NCBI GenBank assembly: GCA_050247155.1
Contig: JBFWUS010000001.1
Coordinates: 62,001 to 126,000 of the forward strand
Direction of reading: 5' to 3'
DNA: 64,000 bases
Source of the DNA: Mesorhizobium_G sp050247155
Lineage (GTDB): Bacteria; Pseudomonadota; Alphaproteobacteria; Rhizobiales; Rhizobiaceae
The notes below the pieces were generated by a model that was given only the letters and a program-made list of their open reading frames with translations, did not search any database and was not told the origin of the DNA. The position numbers and the translations under genes are program-made. This document shows positions 43,747-52,333 of the stretch, in pieces (the first letter of the stretch is position 1; the number at the start of each line of letters is the position of its first letter).

Positions 43747-44278
43747 GTTCCGCGGCCGGCCGCTGGCCACGCCACGCAGCAATGCCATCCGGCCGACGAC
43801 CGACCGCACACGAGAGGCGCTGTTCAATGTGCTCGCGCATCGTTTCGGCGAGCGGCTGACCGGCGCGCGGGTGCTCGACCTGTTTGCCGGAACGGGCGCG
43901 CTCGGGCTGGAGGCGATTTCGCGCGGTGCGGCGAGCTGTTTCTTCGTAGAGGAGTCCGCCGAGGGACGCGGCCTGATCCGCGACAATGTCGAGGCGTTCG
44001 GCCTGCAAGGGCGCACGAAGATTTTTCGGCGCGACGCGACGCGGCTGGGTGACGTCGGGACGATCCAGCCGTTTGGGCTGCTGTTCGCCGATCCGCCCTA
44101 TGGAAAAGGCTTTGGCGAAATGGCCTTGCAGTCTGCCCGGCAGGGCGGCTGGTTGCTGCCCGGAGCGCTTTGCGTGGTCGAGGAGACGGCGAGCGTGCCG
44201 TTCGATGTTGGATCAGGCTTCAGCGTGATCGATGAGCGCAGCTATGGCGAGACGGTGATCCGGCTTCTTGAATGTTGA
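43727..44278 (+). CDS. rsmD: 16S rRNA (guanine-966-N2)-methyltransferase RsmD
   Basis: 183-residue class I methyltransferase modifying G966 of 16S rRNA with S-adenosylmethionine. Motif I is VLDLFAGTGALGLEAISRG, and the catalytic DPPY is in LLFADPPYGKGF. N-terminal RIVGGEFRGRPLATP and IRPTTDRTREALFNVL are strongly RsmD-like. GTG 43727 is taken as start (family proteins begin MRIVGG, and AAGGGTGGG lies upstream); the frame is open well before it. It overlaps the pseudouridine synthase gene by 20 bases, so two rRNA modification genes form one unit. Confidence 0.92.
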   Translation: MRIVGGEFRGRPLATPRSNAIRPTTDRTREALFNVLAHRFGERLTGARVLDLFAGTGALGLEAISRGAASCFFVEESAEGRGLIRDNVEAFGLQGRTKIFRRDATRLGDVGTIQPFGLLFADPPYGKGFGEMALQSARQGGWLLPGALCVVEETASVPFDVGSGFSVIDERSYGETVIRLLEC

Positions 44279-44413
44279 AGCGCGGGCAAGTGCGGACTTG
44301 CGCGGCGCTTCGCCCGAATCCGGCCCGGTTTGCCGTCCACATGACGAACAATTCACTTTCCGAACCGTTGTCCGGGCGACTATCTGGGCTAACGGGAGCC
44401 TTGGGAAACATCG

Positions 44414-45796
44414 ATGCGGATCAAAAACCTTCTGACGGCGAGTTCGGCGCTGGTTGTCGTCTCGACGCTGACCTTGATGCCGGCCATGCCGCAGGACGGT
44501 GCGAAAAAGGAAAACGGCGAGGTCGCCAACTTCCTGCTCGACAACGGCATGGAAGTGGTGGTGATCCCCGACCATCGCGCGCCGATCGTCACGCACATGG
44601 TCTGGTACAAGATCGGCAGCGCTGACGAGCCGGCCGGTAAATCGGGCATCGCCCACTTCTTCGAACATCTGATGTTCAAGGGCACGTCGAACCATAAGGC
44701 GGGTGAATTCGGCGCCAAGATCGCGGAGATCGGCGGCAGCGAGAACGCCTTCACCTCCTATGATTACACCGCCTATTTCCAGGCGGTTTCGCCCGATGCG
44801 TTGAAGACGATGATGTCGTTCGAGGCGGATCGTATGCGCAATCTGATCCTGACCGACGCGGTGATCGGGCCGGAACGCGATGTGATCCTGGAAGAGCGAA
44901 ACAGCCGCGTTGAAAACGATCCCGGTTCGCTGCTGGAAGAAGAATCGCAGGCGACGCTTTACCAGAACCACCCGTATCGCATCCCCGTCATCGGCTGGAA
45001 ACACGAGATCGAGCAGTTGAACCGAACCGACGCCGTGGCCTTCTACGACCGCTATTATGCACCGAACAATGCGGTGCTGGTCGTGGCCGGCGACGTGACC
45101 GAAGAGACCGTCAAGAGGCTGGCGGAAGAGACTTACGGCAAAGTGCCGCGCGGGCCGGACCTGCCGCCGCGCGTCCGGCCGCAGGAGCCCGAACAGAACG
45201 CCAGCCGCACGGTGACGCTGCGCGATGAGCGCGTGAGCGTGCCGAGCTTTTCCAAGAGCTGGGTGGTGCCGTCCTATAACACGGCTGAACAAGGCGAGGC
45301 GGAAGCGCTGGACCTTTTGTCGGAGATTCTTGGCGGCGGGACGCGCAGCCGCATCTATCAGACGCTGGTGGTGAAGGACGGCATCGCCTCGGGCGCCGGG
45401 GCCTACTATCAGGGCGCATCGTTCGACGCGACGCCGTTCACCGTCTATGGCGCGCCGAAAGGCGAAGATGGCCTCGAAGCGGTGGAGACGGCGGTCGACG
45501 CGGAGATTGCCAAGATCGTCAAGGATGGCATCAGCGACAGCGAATTGGAAAAGGCGAAGAACCGCTATCTGCGCAGCCTGATCTTCGCGCGCGACAATCA
45601 GTCTGGCATGGCCAATCTCTATGGCGGCTCGCTGACGACCGGCAACACGGTGCGAGACGTTCAGGAATGGCCCGAACGCATCCGTGCCGTCACGGCGGCC
45701 CAAGTGCAGGCGGTCGCGGCGAAATATCTGAAACCGAATACGTCTGTAGCGAGCTATCTGCTGCCGAAGACCGAAGCGCCCAAAGTGCAGAATTGA
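44414..45796 (+). CDS. M16 family zinc peptidase (catalytic subunit type)
   Basis: 460-residue insulinase-type peptidase. An N-terminal signal-like segment (NLLTASSALVVVSTLTLMPA) suggests export to the periplasm. The inverted zinc motif HxxEH is HFFEH at residues 81-85, and the downstream third ligand Glu lies in ERDVILEERNSR. Both M16 half-domains are present (C-terminal GGGTRSRIYQTLVVKDGIASG). It is followed after 14 bases by a second M16 protein without the zinc motif, the usual active/inactive heterodimer arrangement. Substrates are probably peptides in the periplasm. Confidence 0.92.
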   Translation: MRIKNLLTASSALVVVSTLTLMPAMPQDGAKKENGEVANFLLDNGMEVVVIPDHRAPIVTHMVWYKIGSADEPAGKSGIAHFFEHLMFKGTSNHKAGEFGAKIAEIGGSENAFTSYDYTAYFQAVSPDALKTMMSFEADRMRNLILTDAVIGPERDVILEERNSRVENDPGSLLEEESQATLYQNHPYRIPVIGWKHEIEQLNRTDAVAFYDRYYAPNNAVLVVAGDVTEETVKRLAEETYGKVPRGPDLPPRVRPQEPEQNASRTVTLRDERVSVPSFSKSWVVPSYNTAEQGEAEALDLLSEILGGGTRSRIYQTLVVKDGIASGAGAYYQGASFDATPFTVYGAPKGEDGLEAVETAVDAEIAKIVKDGISDSELEKAKNRYLRSLIFARDNQSGMANLYGGSLTTGNTVRDVQEWPERIRAVTAAQVQAVAAKYLKPNTSVASYLLPKTEAPKVQN

Positions 45797-45810
45797 GAAG
45801 GGCAGTAACG

Positions 45811-47346
45811 ATGAGCAACATAGCTGCCCATTTGCCGGGCTCGCCTGCGAAAGAATTTACCCCCACCCCTTACCCCTCCCCTCAAGGGGGAGGGGGATTC
45901 GGCTTCCGCTCTGTAGCGCAAAACCGTCCACGGTTGACGCCGCGCGGAGAAGTGGCTTGGTCCCCCTCCCCCTTGAGGGGAGGGGTTAGGGGTGGGGGTG
46001 ATGCTGGTGCGTGGTTTCAGGTGATCGCAGCGCTTGCCTTCCGGCTCTTCACGGGCCTTTGCCTGCTGCTTGCGGTGACCGGCTTCGCCAGTGCCGAGAT
46101 GAAGATCCAGGAAGTGACTTCATCGAAAGGCGTGAAAGCCTGGCTGGTGGAAGACTATTCCGTACCGATCATCGCCATCCGCTTCGCTTTCGATGGCGGC
46201 AGCAGCCAGGACCCCACCGGCAAGGAAGGGCTGACAAATCTGATGTCAGGCCTGTTCGATGAAGGGGCAGGCGAGCTCGACAGCGAAGCCTTTCAGGTGC
46301 GACTGGACGATGCCGGCGCGGAGATGGGCTTCTCCGAGGGCCGCGACGCGCTCTACGGCTCGATGCGCATGCTGGCCGACCAGAAGGACGAAGCCTTCGA
46401 ACTGTTGCGGCTCGCCGTGAACCAGCCGCGTTTCGACCAGCCGCCGATCGACCGCATCCGCTCGCAGATCGTGTCGGGCATCCTTGCCAGCCAGCGCACG
46501 CCGGAGGCTAAGGCGCAGGAGATGTGGCGCAAGGCGATCTATGGAACGCATCGCTATGCCCGCAAGAGCGACGGCACGGCCGAGACGCTTGCCTCGATCA
46601 AGGCCGACGACCTGAAGGCGTTCCATAAGGCGATGTTCGCGCGCGACAATCTGCATGTCGGCGTCGTCGGCGCCATAGATGCGGAGACGCTGAAAGGCCT
46701 GCTCGACAAGGTGTTCGGCGATCTGCCGGAAAAGGCGCAATTGACGCCGGTGCCGGACGTGCAGCTCAAGCTCGATCAGACGATCCGCGTGCCGTATGAG
46801 CAGCCGGAAACCTCGATCCAGATGGCTTATCCCGGTGTTGCGCGCTCCGATCCCGAGTTTTTTGCCGCCTTCCTGATGAACCACATTCTGGGGGGCGGCA
46901 CGTTTACGTCGCGCCTGTTTGACGAGGTGCGGGAGAAGCGAGGCCTCGTTTACGGCATTGATTCGGGGTTGGCGACGAGCGCCCATTCGAATGCGCTGAC
47001 GATCTCGACCGCCACCCGCTCGGATCGGGCCGGTGAGACGCTGAAGGTTATTCAGGATACAGTGGCGAAGATGGCCGCCGAGGGGCCGACCGAAGCGGAG
47101 CTCGAAGCGGCAAAGAAATATGTCATCGGCGCCTATGCCATAAACAATCTGGACACATCCGGCGCCATCGCGCGCACGCTGGTCGAACTGCAGATCGATA
47201 AACTGGGTGTCGACTACATGCAGCGCCGGGCCGAGATCATCAACGCCGTGACCATTGACCGGGTGAAGGCGGCGGCGAAGGATTTGCTGATGGCAAAGCC
47301 GGCAGTGATGATCCTCGGCCCCGAGACGCCAGGAAGCGGCGGGTGA
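45811..47346 (+). CDS. M16 family peptidase-like partner subunit, repeat inside its N-terminus
   Basis: 511 residues from ATG 45811, which has GAAGGG 8 bases upstream. The mature part is an M16 protein with both half-domains (VPIIAIRFAFDGGSSQDPTG; GGGTFTSRLFDEVREKRGLVYG) but no HxxEH, so it is the likely non-catalytic partner of the preceding peptidase. A 141-bp inverted-repeat element (45859-45999) is read in frame and inserts 47 residues ahead of the signal-like segment AFRLFTGLCLLLAVTGFASA. If translation instead starts at GTG 46021, the signal peptide would be N-terminal and the repeat non-coding, but no Shine-Dalgarno sequence supports that. Confidence 0.85.
   Translation: MSNIAAHLPGSPAKEFTPTPYPSPQGGGGFGFRSVAQNRPRLTPRGEVAWSPSPLRGGVRGGGDAGAWFQVIAALAFRLFTGLCLLLAVTGFASAEMKIQEVTSSKGVKAWLVEDYSVPIIAIRFAFDGGSSQDPTGKEGLTNLMSGLFDEGAGELDSEAFQVRLDDAGAEMGFSEGRDALYGSMRMLADQKDEAFELLRLAVNQPRFDQPPIDRIRSQIVSGILASQRTPEAKAQEMWRKAIYGTHRYARKSDGTAETLASIKADDLKAFHKAMFARDNLHVGVVGAIDAETLKGLLDKVFGDLPEKAQLTPVPDVQLKLDQTIRVPYEQPETSIQMAYPGVARSDPEFFAAFLMNHILGGGTFTSRLFDEVREKRGLVYGIDSGLATSAHSNALTISTATRSDRAGETLKVIQDTVAKMAAEGPTEAELEAAKKYVIGAYAINNLDTSGAIARTLVELQIDKLGVDYMQRRAEIINAVTIDRVKAAAKDLLMAKPAVMILGPETPGSGG
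45859..45999. repeat. 141-bp palindromic element with 39-bp terminal inverted repeats
   Basis: The left end 45859-45897 (starting ACCCCCACCCC) and right end 45961-45999 (ending GGGGTGGGGGT) are inverted copies differing at one base of 39. Each end itself folds (CCCCTCAAGGGG). The 63-base centre differs from that of the copy at 60340. Length 141 is divisible by 3, so the reading frame of the M16 gene is kept. Confidence 0.92.
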
Positions 47347-48215
47347 GCCTCGCCGGGCACCGGTCCAGCAAAAACACGGCATCGCCGAGTTTTGCCCTTG
47401 CGCTCGGCGGCGGTGGCGCGCGCGGGCTGGCGCATATCCACGTTATCGAGGCTCTCGACGAGTTGGGCATCAGGCCGCTGGCGATCGCGGGTTCTTCGAT
47501 CGGGGCGATCATGGGCGCCGGCATGGCGGCGGGCATGCGCGGCGGCGATATCCGCGACTACACTCGTTCAGTCTTTACCAAACGCGGCGAGGTGGCGGCT
47601 CGCATGTGGCGGGCGCGGCCGGGCTCGATCGGGGAGATGGTGCAGCGCGGGCTGAACATCACTCAGTTCAACATCGAACGTATCCTCGGCGCTTTCCTGC
47701 CGCGGGAAATTCCCGAGACGTTTGGCGAGCTGTCGATACCGCTGAAAGTGACTGCGACCGATTTCTATGGTCACAAACTGCATGTCATCGAGGATGGCGA
47801 GTTGCGCTCGGCGTTGGCGGCCTCGGCGGCGCTGCCCGCGGCCTTCGAACCGGTAAAGCGGGATGGAAAACTTTTGATCGACGGCGGGTTCTACAATCCT
47901 GTGCCGTTCGATCTCGTCCAGGGACTGGCCGATATCGTGATCGCCGTGGATGTGGTCGGCGCACCGGAGGAACGGCCAAAGCGCAAACCGACGACGATCG
48001 ACCTGCTCTATGGCGCGAACCAGCTCATGATGCAGTCGATCATCGCCAATAAGCTGGCGCAGACACAGCCCGACATTCTGCTGCGGCCTCCGGTGTCGCG
48101 CTTTCGCGTGCTGGATTTCCTGAAAGTCGATCTGGTGCTGGCCGATACGGCCGTGCTGAAGGACGAGGTCAAGCGCGCCGTTGATGCGGTCTTGGAAAAG
48201 CGCGACCGCGGCTGA
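47343..48215 (+). CDS. Patatin-like phospholipase (RssA type)
   Basis: 290-residue lipid hydrolase with a Ser-Asp dyad. The oxyanion segment LGGGGARGLAHI, nucleophile elbow IAGSSIGAIMG (G-x-S-x-G) and catalytic Asp in LIDGGFYNPVP are all in place. No signal peptide is seen, so it is probably cytosolic or at the inner membrane. The GTG start overlaps the stop of the M16 partner gene (GTGA), so it belongs to the same operon. The natural lipid is unknown. Confidence 0.9.
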   Translation: MSLAGHRSSKNTASPSFALALGGGGARGLAHIHVIEALDELGIRPLAIAGSSIGAIMGAGMAAGMRGGDIRDYTRSVFTKRGEVAARMWRARPGSIGEMVQRGLNITQFNIERILGAFLPREIPETFGELSIPLKVTATDFYGHKLHVIEDGELRSALAASAALPAAFEPVKRDGKLLIDGGFYNPVPFDLVQGLADIVIAVDVVGAPEERPKRKPTTIDLLYGANQLMMQSIIANKLAQTQPDILLRPPVSRFRVLDFLKVDLVLADTAVLKDEVKRAVDAVLEKRDRG

Positions 48216-48223
48216 GAGCCCGC

Positions 48224-48373
48224 CCGAAACTCGTGAGGGCGGTCTACAAATGGCGCTTTTCTGCGCTTCGGTGCTGACGTGCTTGAATGTACGCTCCGCT
48301 CCGATGCTCGAAAATCACCAGTTTGGTCGCTACGCGCCCATCTTCGATTCCGCCTCGCCCTGACGAGTTTCGG
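48224..48373. repeat. Palindromic repeat, second family, between convergent genes
   Basis: 150 bases with ends CCGAAACTCGT and ACGAGTTTCGG inverted to each other. The core (AAATGGCGCTTTTCTGCGCT, CTTGAATGTACGCTCCGCTC) matches the element after ileS. It fills almost all the space between the patatin and MATE 3' ends and may act as a two-way terminator. Confidence 0.75.
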
Positions 48374-48387
48374 CACGGACTCCAAGA

Positions 48388-49818
48388 CTATTGCAACGTT
48401 GCGGCCTTGCCGGTCGAGAACGGCGACTGTGCTGACGGCGGCAATGCAGGCAGGGCCTCGGCCTCCAGTTCCGCTTCGCCGCGCGCCACGACGTTGTCGA
48501 TAACCCGGTAGGACCAGACCAGTGCGACGATGCCGAAGACGACGACGCCAAGGCCCGACCCGGCCAGCGCCCCCTCCGCGCCATACCAGGCGGCTCCGAG
48601 CGAGACGAAGGGGATCACGCCCAGCGTCGAGCGCGCCCAGTTGAGGACCGTCGAATAGCGGGGCTTGCCGAGATTGTTGAAAGCCGCGCTGGCGATGAAG
48701 ATAGCGCCTTCGAACAGGAAGCGACCGGCGACGACATGGCAGAAGAAGACGATCACGTCGCGGGAGAGGCCGTTTGCGCCGAACAGGTCGGCGATGTTGT
48801 GAGCAAACAGCGCCATCAACGCCCAGACGACGAGCGCATAGACGCCCACAAACAGCAGCGCGTCGCGCATGGTGCTGCGCAGGCGGTCGAATTTTCGCGC
48901 GCCGAGATTCTGCGCCAGGATCGGGCCGACCGCGCCGGACGCCGCGAATAGAGCGACGAAGCAGACCGGCACCAAACGCCCGATGACCGCCATGCCCGCG
49001 ACGGCGTCGTCACCGAACTGCGCCAGCGCGCCCATCAGATAGGCGTTGCCGACCGGTGTCGCGAGTTGGGTGAGTACGGCAGGCACGCCGATGTCGAAGA
49101 ACGGTTTTGCTGCTGCCCGAAGCCGCGCGCGGGTCGGGAAGGCGAGCAGATTGTGGACAATGCGCGCGCCGTACCAGCCGGTGACCAGCATCACGACGCG
49201 CGACAGGACGGTGGAGATCGCGGCGCCATCGAGGCCAAGGTCCAGACCGAAAATCAGGATCGGGTCCAGGATGGCCGTCGCCACGGCGCTGAAGAGCGTA
49301 ACATACATCGCGCGCTTGGCGTCGCCCGCGCCGCGCAGGATGCCAGTTGCGCACATGCCCAGCGCCATGATCGGCGTCGACGGGATGACGATCATCAGAA
49401 AACGTTTGGCGAGGTGCAGCGTTTCTCCGCACGCTCCGAGCAGGGACAGCAACGGCTCAAGAAACGGCCAGACGGCGAACGCCGAGAGGATGGTGACCAC
49501 GGCCATGAACACCATCGCCGCGCCGCTCATTTCGGCCGCTTCCTGCCGGTTGCCGCGACCAAGACAGCGGCCGACCAGGGCCGCGCTGGGGATGGTGAGG
49601 CCGATCGCGATTGAAAGCGTGAAGAACATCAGCGTCGAGGCGAAACCGACCGCCGCCGCAAGCTCCTGGATGCCCAGCAGCGAGATGTAGAACAGGTTCA
49701 GCATGTCGACGAGAAAGACCGCCATCAGGCCAACCGAGGCGGTCGCGGTCATCACCAAGACGTGCCGCATGGTCGATCCGACCGTAAATTTGGCTGGTGA
49801 GGGTGCGGTGTCAGGCAT
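48388..49818 (-). CDS. MATE family multidrug exporter
   Basis: 476-residue inner-membrane exporter with twelve hydrophobic segments in two six-helix halves, using an ion gradient to expel drugs or metabolites. Recognisable parts are LFYISLLGIQELAAAVGFA in the first helix pair, ALVGRCLGRGNRQEAAEMSG after the second, GMCATGILRGAGDAKRAMYVTLF, and their half-two equivalents (VGPILAQNLGARKFDRLRST). ATG 49818 (MPDTAPSPAKF) is preferred to an upstream TTG at 49893. It is divergent from pmbA with about 110 bases between. The substrate is not predictable. Confidence 0.9.
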   Translation of the reverse strand: MPDTAPSPAKFTVGSTMRHVLVMTATASVGLMAVFLVDMLNLFYISLLGIQELAAAVGFASTLMFFTLSIAIGLTIPSAALVGRCLGRGNRQEAAEMSGAAMVFMAVVTILSAFAVWPFLEPLLSLLGACGETLHLAKRFLMIVIPSTPIMALGMCATGILRGAGDAKRAMYVTLFSAVATAILDPILIFGLDLGLDGAAISTVLSRVVMLVTGWYGARIVHNLLAFPTRARLRAAAKPFFDIGVPAVLTQLATPVGNAYLMGALAQFGDDAVAGMAVIGRLVPVCFVALFAASGAVGPILAQNLGARKFDRLRSTMRDALLFVGVYALVVWALMALFAHNIADLFGANGLSRDVIVFFCHVVAGRFLFEGAIFIASAAFNNLGKPRYSTVLNWARSTLGVIPFVSLGAAWYGAEGALAGSGLGVVVFGIVALVWSYRVIDNVVARGEAELEAEALPALPPSAQSPFSTGKAATLQ

Positions 49819-49932
49819 TGGAACGGGATAGCGTGCCGGCAAGATGTCCGCCAGCCATTGCGCATGGGCAGGCGGGACAATAGATGGGTGCAATGAAATC
49901 GCTCGGCTTCTGCCGGGAAGCCGGGATTGTTG

Positions 49933-51276
49933 ATGGACGACGTTCTTGATCCGAAAAAACTGACCGACACCGTGTCGGCTCTGGTCAAAGCGGCCAAGCG
50001 CGCCGGCGCGGATGCCGCCGACGCGGTTGCCGTGCGCGGGCGCTCGTCCAGCGTGTCGGTGCGTCTCGGCAAGGTGGAGAGCACCGACGCTTCCGAAGGC
50101 GACGACATGTCGCTGCGGGTCTTCATCGGCAAACGGGTCGCCAGCGTTTCGGCCACCGCGAACTCCGACCCGAAGGCCTTGGCCGAGCGGGCCGTAGCGA
50201 TGGCCAAGGTTTCACCCGAGGACCCGTATCAGGGCCTCGCGGACTCCGCGCTGCTGGCGAAAGCGACGCGCGACCTCGATCTTTACGACGCGACCAGCGT
50301 CTCATCAGCCGACTTGCGAGCGCATGCGCTGGCTGCCGAAGAGGCGGCCCTCAGCATCCAAGGCGTAACCAATTCGAGCGGCAGCGGCGCGAGCGCGGGG
50401 CTAGGCGGGCTGGTGCTTGCGACGTCGCATGGTTTTCTGGGTCACTATGTCGCCAGTCGGTTTTCTCGCTCGGTCAGCGTGATCGCCGGCGAAGGAACCG
50501 GCATGGAACGCGACTACGAGTTCTCCTCGCGGTTGCATTTCGCGGATCTCGATTCGCCCGAGACCATCGGTCACAAAGCCGGCGAGCGGGCCGTGCGGCG
50601 GCTCAACCCGCGCAAGGCAAAGACGGCGACCATCGATGTGGTGTTCGACCCGCGCGTGGCGCGCGGCATCGCGGGGCATCTGGCAGGGGCGATCAACGGC
50701 GCGTCGGTGGCGCGCAAGACGAGTTTCCTGCGCGACAAGATGGGCCAGCAGGTCGCGACCAAGGGCATTACCGTCACCGACGAACCGCTGAAGGTGCGCG
50801 GCCAGTCGTCGCGGCCCTTCGATGGCGAAGGCGTGGAAGGGCAGAAGCTTTTGATGGTCGAGGATGGGGTGCTAAAACACTGGTTTCTGTCGACCTCGGC
50901 GGCGCGTGAGCTTGGGCTGGGCACCAACGGGCGCGGCGTCCGCGCGGCTTCTTCGGTCTCGCCATCGTCGACCAATCTGGCTATCGAGCCGGGCGAACGG
51001 TCGGCCGAAGACCTGATCAAGTCGGTGAGGTCGGGATTCTACGTTACCGAAGTGTTCGGTCAGGGCGTCAACATGGTGACCGGCGAATACAGCCGCGGGG
51101 CATCGGGGTTCTGGATCGAGAACGGCGAGCTGACCTATGCCGTGTCGGAGGTCACGATTGCGTCGAATCTCAAAGACATGTTCCTGCGCATGATTCCGGC
51201 AAGCGACATCGACCGCAATTTCGGCACCGCGTCGCCGACGCTGCTGATCGAAGGCATGACCCTTGCCGGGAGCTGA
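49933..51276 (+). CDS. pmbA: TldE/PmbA family metalloprotease-related protein
   Basis: 447 residues of the TldD/TldE family. With TldD it forms a heterodimeric peptidase that processes small peptides such as microcins and degrades some antitoxins; TldE (PmbA) is the non-catalytic subunit. GRSSSVSVRLGKVESTDASEGDD at the N-terminus and the C-terminal TNLAIEPGERSAEDLIKSV and VNMVTGEYSRGASGFWIENG are typical. No HExxxH zinc motif is seen, as expected for TldE. tldD is not in the window. The cysQ-like gene starts 1 base after its stop. Confidence 0.93.
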   Translation: MDDVLDPKKLTDTVSALVKAAKRAGADAADAVAVRGRSSSVSVRLGKVESTDASEGDDMSLRVFIGKRVASVSATANSDPKALAERAVAMAKVSPEDPYQGLADSALLAKATRDLDLYDATSVSSADLRAHALAAEEAALSIQGVTNSSGSGASAGLGGLVLATSHGFLGHYVASRFSRSVSVIAGEGTGMERDYEFSSRLHFADLDSPETIGHKAGERAVRRLNPRKAKTATIDVVFDPRVARGIAGHLAGAINGASVARKTSFLRDKMGQQVATKGITVTDEPLKVRGQSSRPFDGEGVEGQKLLMVEDGVLKHWFLSTSAARELGLGTNGRGVRAASSVSPSSTNLAIEPGERSAEDLIKSVRSGFYVTEVFGQGVNMVTGEYSRGASGFWIENGELTYAVSEVTIASNLKDMFLRMIPASDIDRNFGTASPTLLIEGMTLAGS

Positions 51277-51277
51277 C

Positions 51278-52069
51278 ATGGGCAAATCGGCGTTGGCCGA
51301 CGATCTCGCGCTGCTGTTGGAAGCGGCGGCGGAGGCTGGCGCAATCGCCATGCGCTATTTCCGCAAGAGCCCCGAAGTCTGGATGAAGAACGGCCGCTCG
51401 CCGGTGAGCGAGGCGGACTACGCGGCGGATACCTTTTTGCGCGAAACGTTGACGGCGGCGCGGCCCAGCTATGGCTGGCTGTCGGAGGAAACCGCCGATA
51501 CCGCGGCGCGACATGCGGCAAAACGGTTGTTTGTGGTCGATCCGATCGACGGCACGCGCGGCTTTCTGGAGGGCGGCAGCCAATGGTGCGTCTCCGTGGC
51601 CATTGTCGAGGAAGGCCGGCCGATTGCTGGCGTGCTGCAAGTTCCTGCCCGCAAGGAACGGTTCTGGGCTGTGAAAGGCGAGGGCGCATTTCTGGACGGC
51701 GCGCGCCTCGAAGTCGCTGATCCAGGCCAGCCGCCGCAGCTTGCCGGGCCGAAGCCGATGGTCGACCTGTTCGCCAAAAGCTGGCCGGGCGGCGTGTCGA
51801 GGGTTGCGTACATTCCTTCGCTCGCCTATCGCATTGCGATGATTTCGGCGGGGCGGCTGGATGCGACCTTCATCAAGCCCAATGCGCATGACTGGGATCT
51901 CGCGGCGGCGGATGTGATCCTGAGCGAAGCGGGCGGTCGCATCGCCGACGTGACGGGCAATTGGCCCGTCTACGGCACGCCGGTAACATCGCACGAGGCG
52001 CTAGCCGCCGGCAGCGGCGCGCTTCTGGACGCGATGACCGAAGAACTGGCGGCGTATGTCGACGCCTGA
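51278..52069 (+). CDS. Inositol-monophosphatase-fold phosphatase, CysQ/3'(2'),5'-bisphosphate nucleotidase type
   Basis: 263-residue Mg2+- and lithium-sensitive phosphatase. Metal-binding motifs are in order: WLSEETAD (Glu pair), VVDPIDGTRGF (D-P-I-D-G-T) and NAHDWDLAAADVILSEAGG (W-D-x2-A-x-D). The usual job of CysQ is hydrolysis of 3'-phosphoadenosine 5'-phosphate from sulfate assimilation, but inositol or histidinol phosphate cannot be excluded. ATG 51278 has GGGAG upstream and follows pmbA directly; DUF4170 follows after 15 bases. Confidence 0.9.
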   Translation: MGKSALADDLALLLEAAAEAGAIAMRYFRKSPEVWMKNGRSPVSEADYAADTFLRETLTAARPSYGWLSEETADTAARHAAKRLFVVDPIDGTRGFLEGGSQWCVSVAIVEEGRPIAGVLQVPARKERFWAVKGEGAFLDGARLEVADPGQPPQLAGPKPMVDLFAKSWPGGVSRVAYIPSLAYRIAMISAGRLDATFIKPNAHDWDLAAADVILSEAGGRIADVTGNWPVYGTPVTSHEALAAGSGALLDAMTEELAAYVDA

Positions 52070-52084
52070 TGGAATGGACGGACA

Positions 52085-52321
52085 ATGGCTGACGAGAGCG
52101 ACAAGAAGCAGCTTCTGCATCTGGTGTTTGGCGGCGAACTGAAGAGCCTGACGGGTACCGAATTCCGCAATCTGGACGAGCTCGACATCGTCGGCATCTA
52201 TCCGGATTACGAATCCGCGAAAACCGCTTGGAAGGCCAAGGCGCAGGCGAGCGTCGACAATGCGCATATGCGCTATTTCGTCGTGCACCTGCACCGCCTG
52301 CTGGAGCCTGGTTCCGCTTAG
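52085..52321 (+). CDS. DUF4170 family small protein
   Basis: 78 residues beginning MADESDKKQLLHLVFGGELK and ending HMRYFVVHLHRLLEP, the form of DUF4170, a small cytosolic family confined largely to Alphaproteobacteria with unknown function. It folds as a short alpha/beta unit (predicted strand LLHLVFGGE, helix YESAKTAWKAKAQASV, strand YFVVHLH). It always tends to sit, as here, between a CysQ-like phosphatase and an acyltransferase gene of the lipid A block, so a role near lipopolysaccharide assembly is inferred. Confidence 0.85.
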   Translation: MADESDKKQLLHLVFGGELKSLTGTEFRNLDELDIVGIYPDYESAKTAWKAKAQASVDNAHMRYFVVHLHRLLEPGSA

Positions 52322-52333
52322 GCGGCCGACACG

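Noticed and set aside
45667..45810. Start of the second M16 gene inside the first
   Set aside because: The frame is open only by chance; ATG 45811 follows the first stop by 14 bases with a good ribosome binding site.
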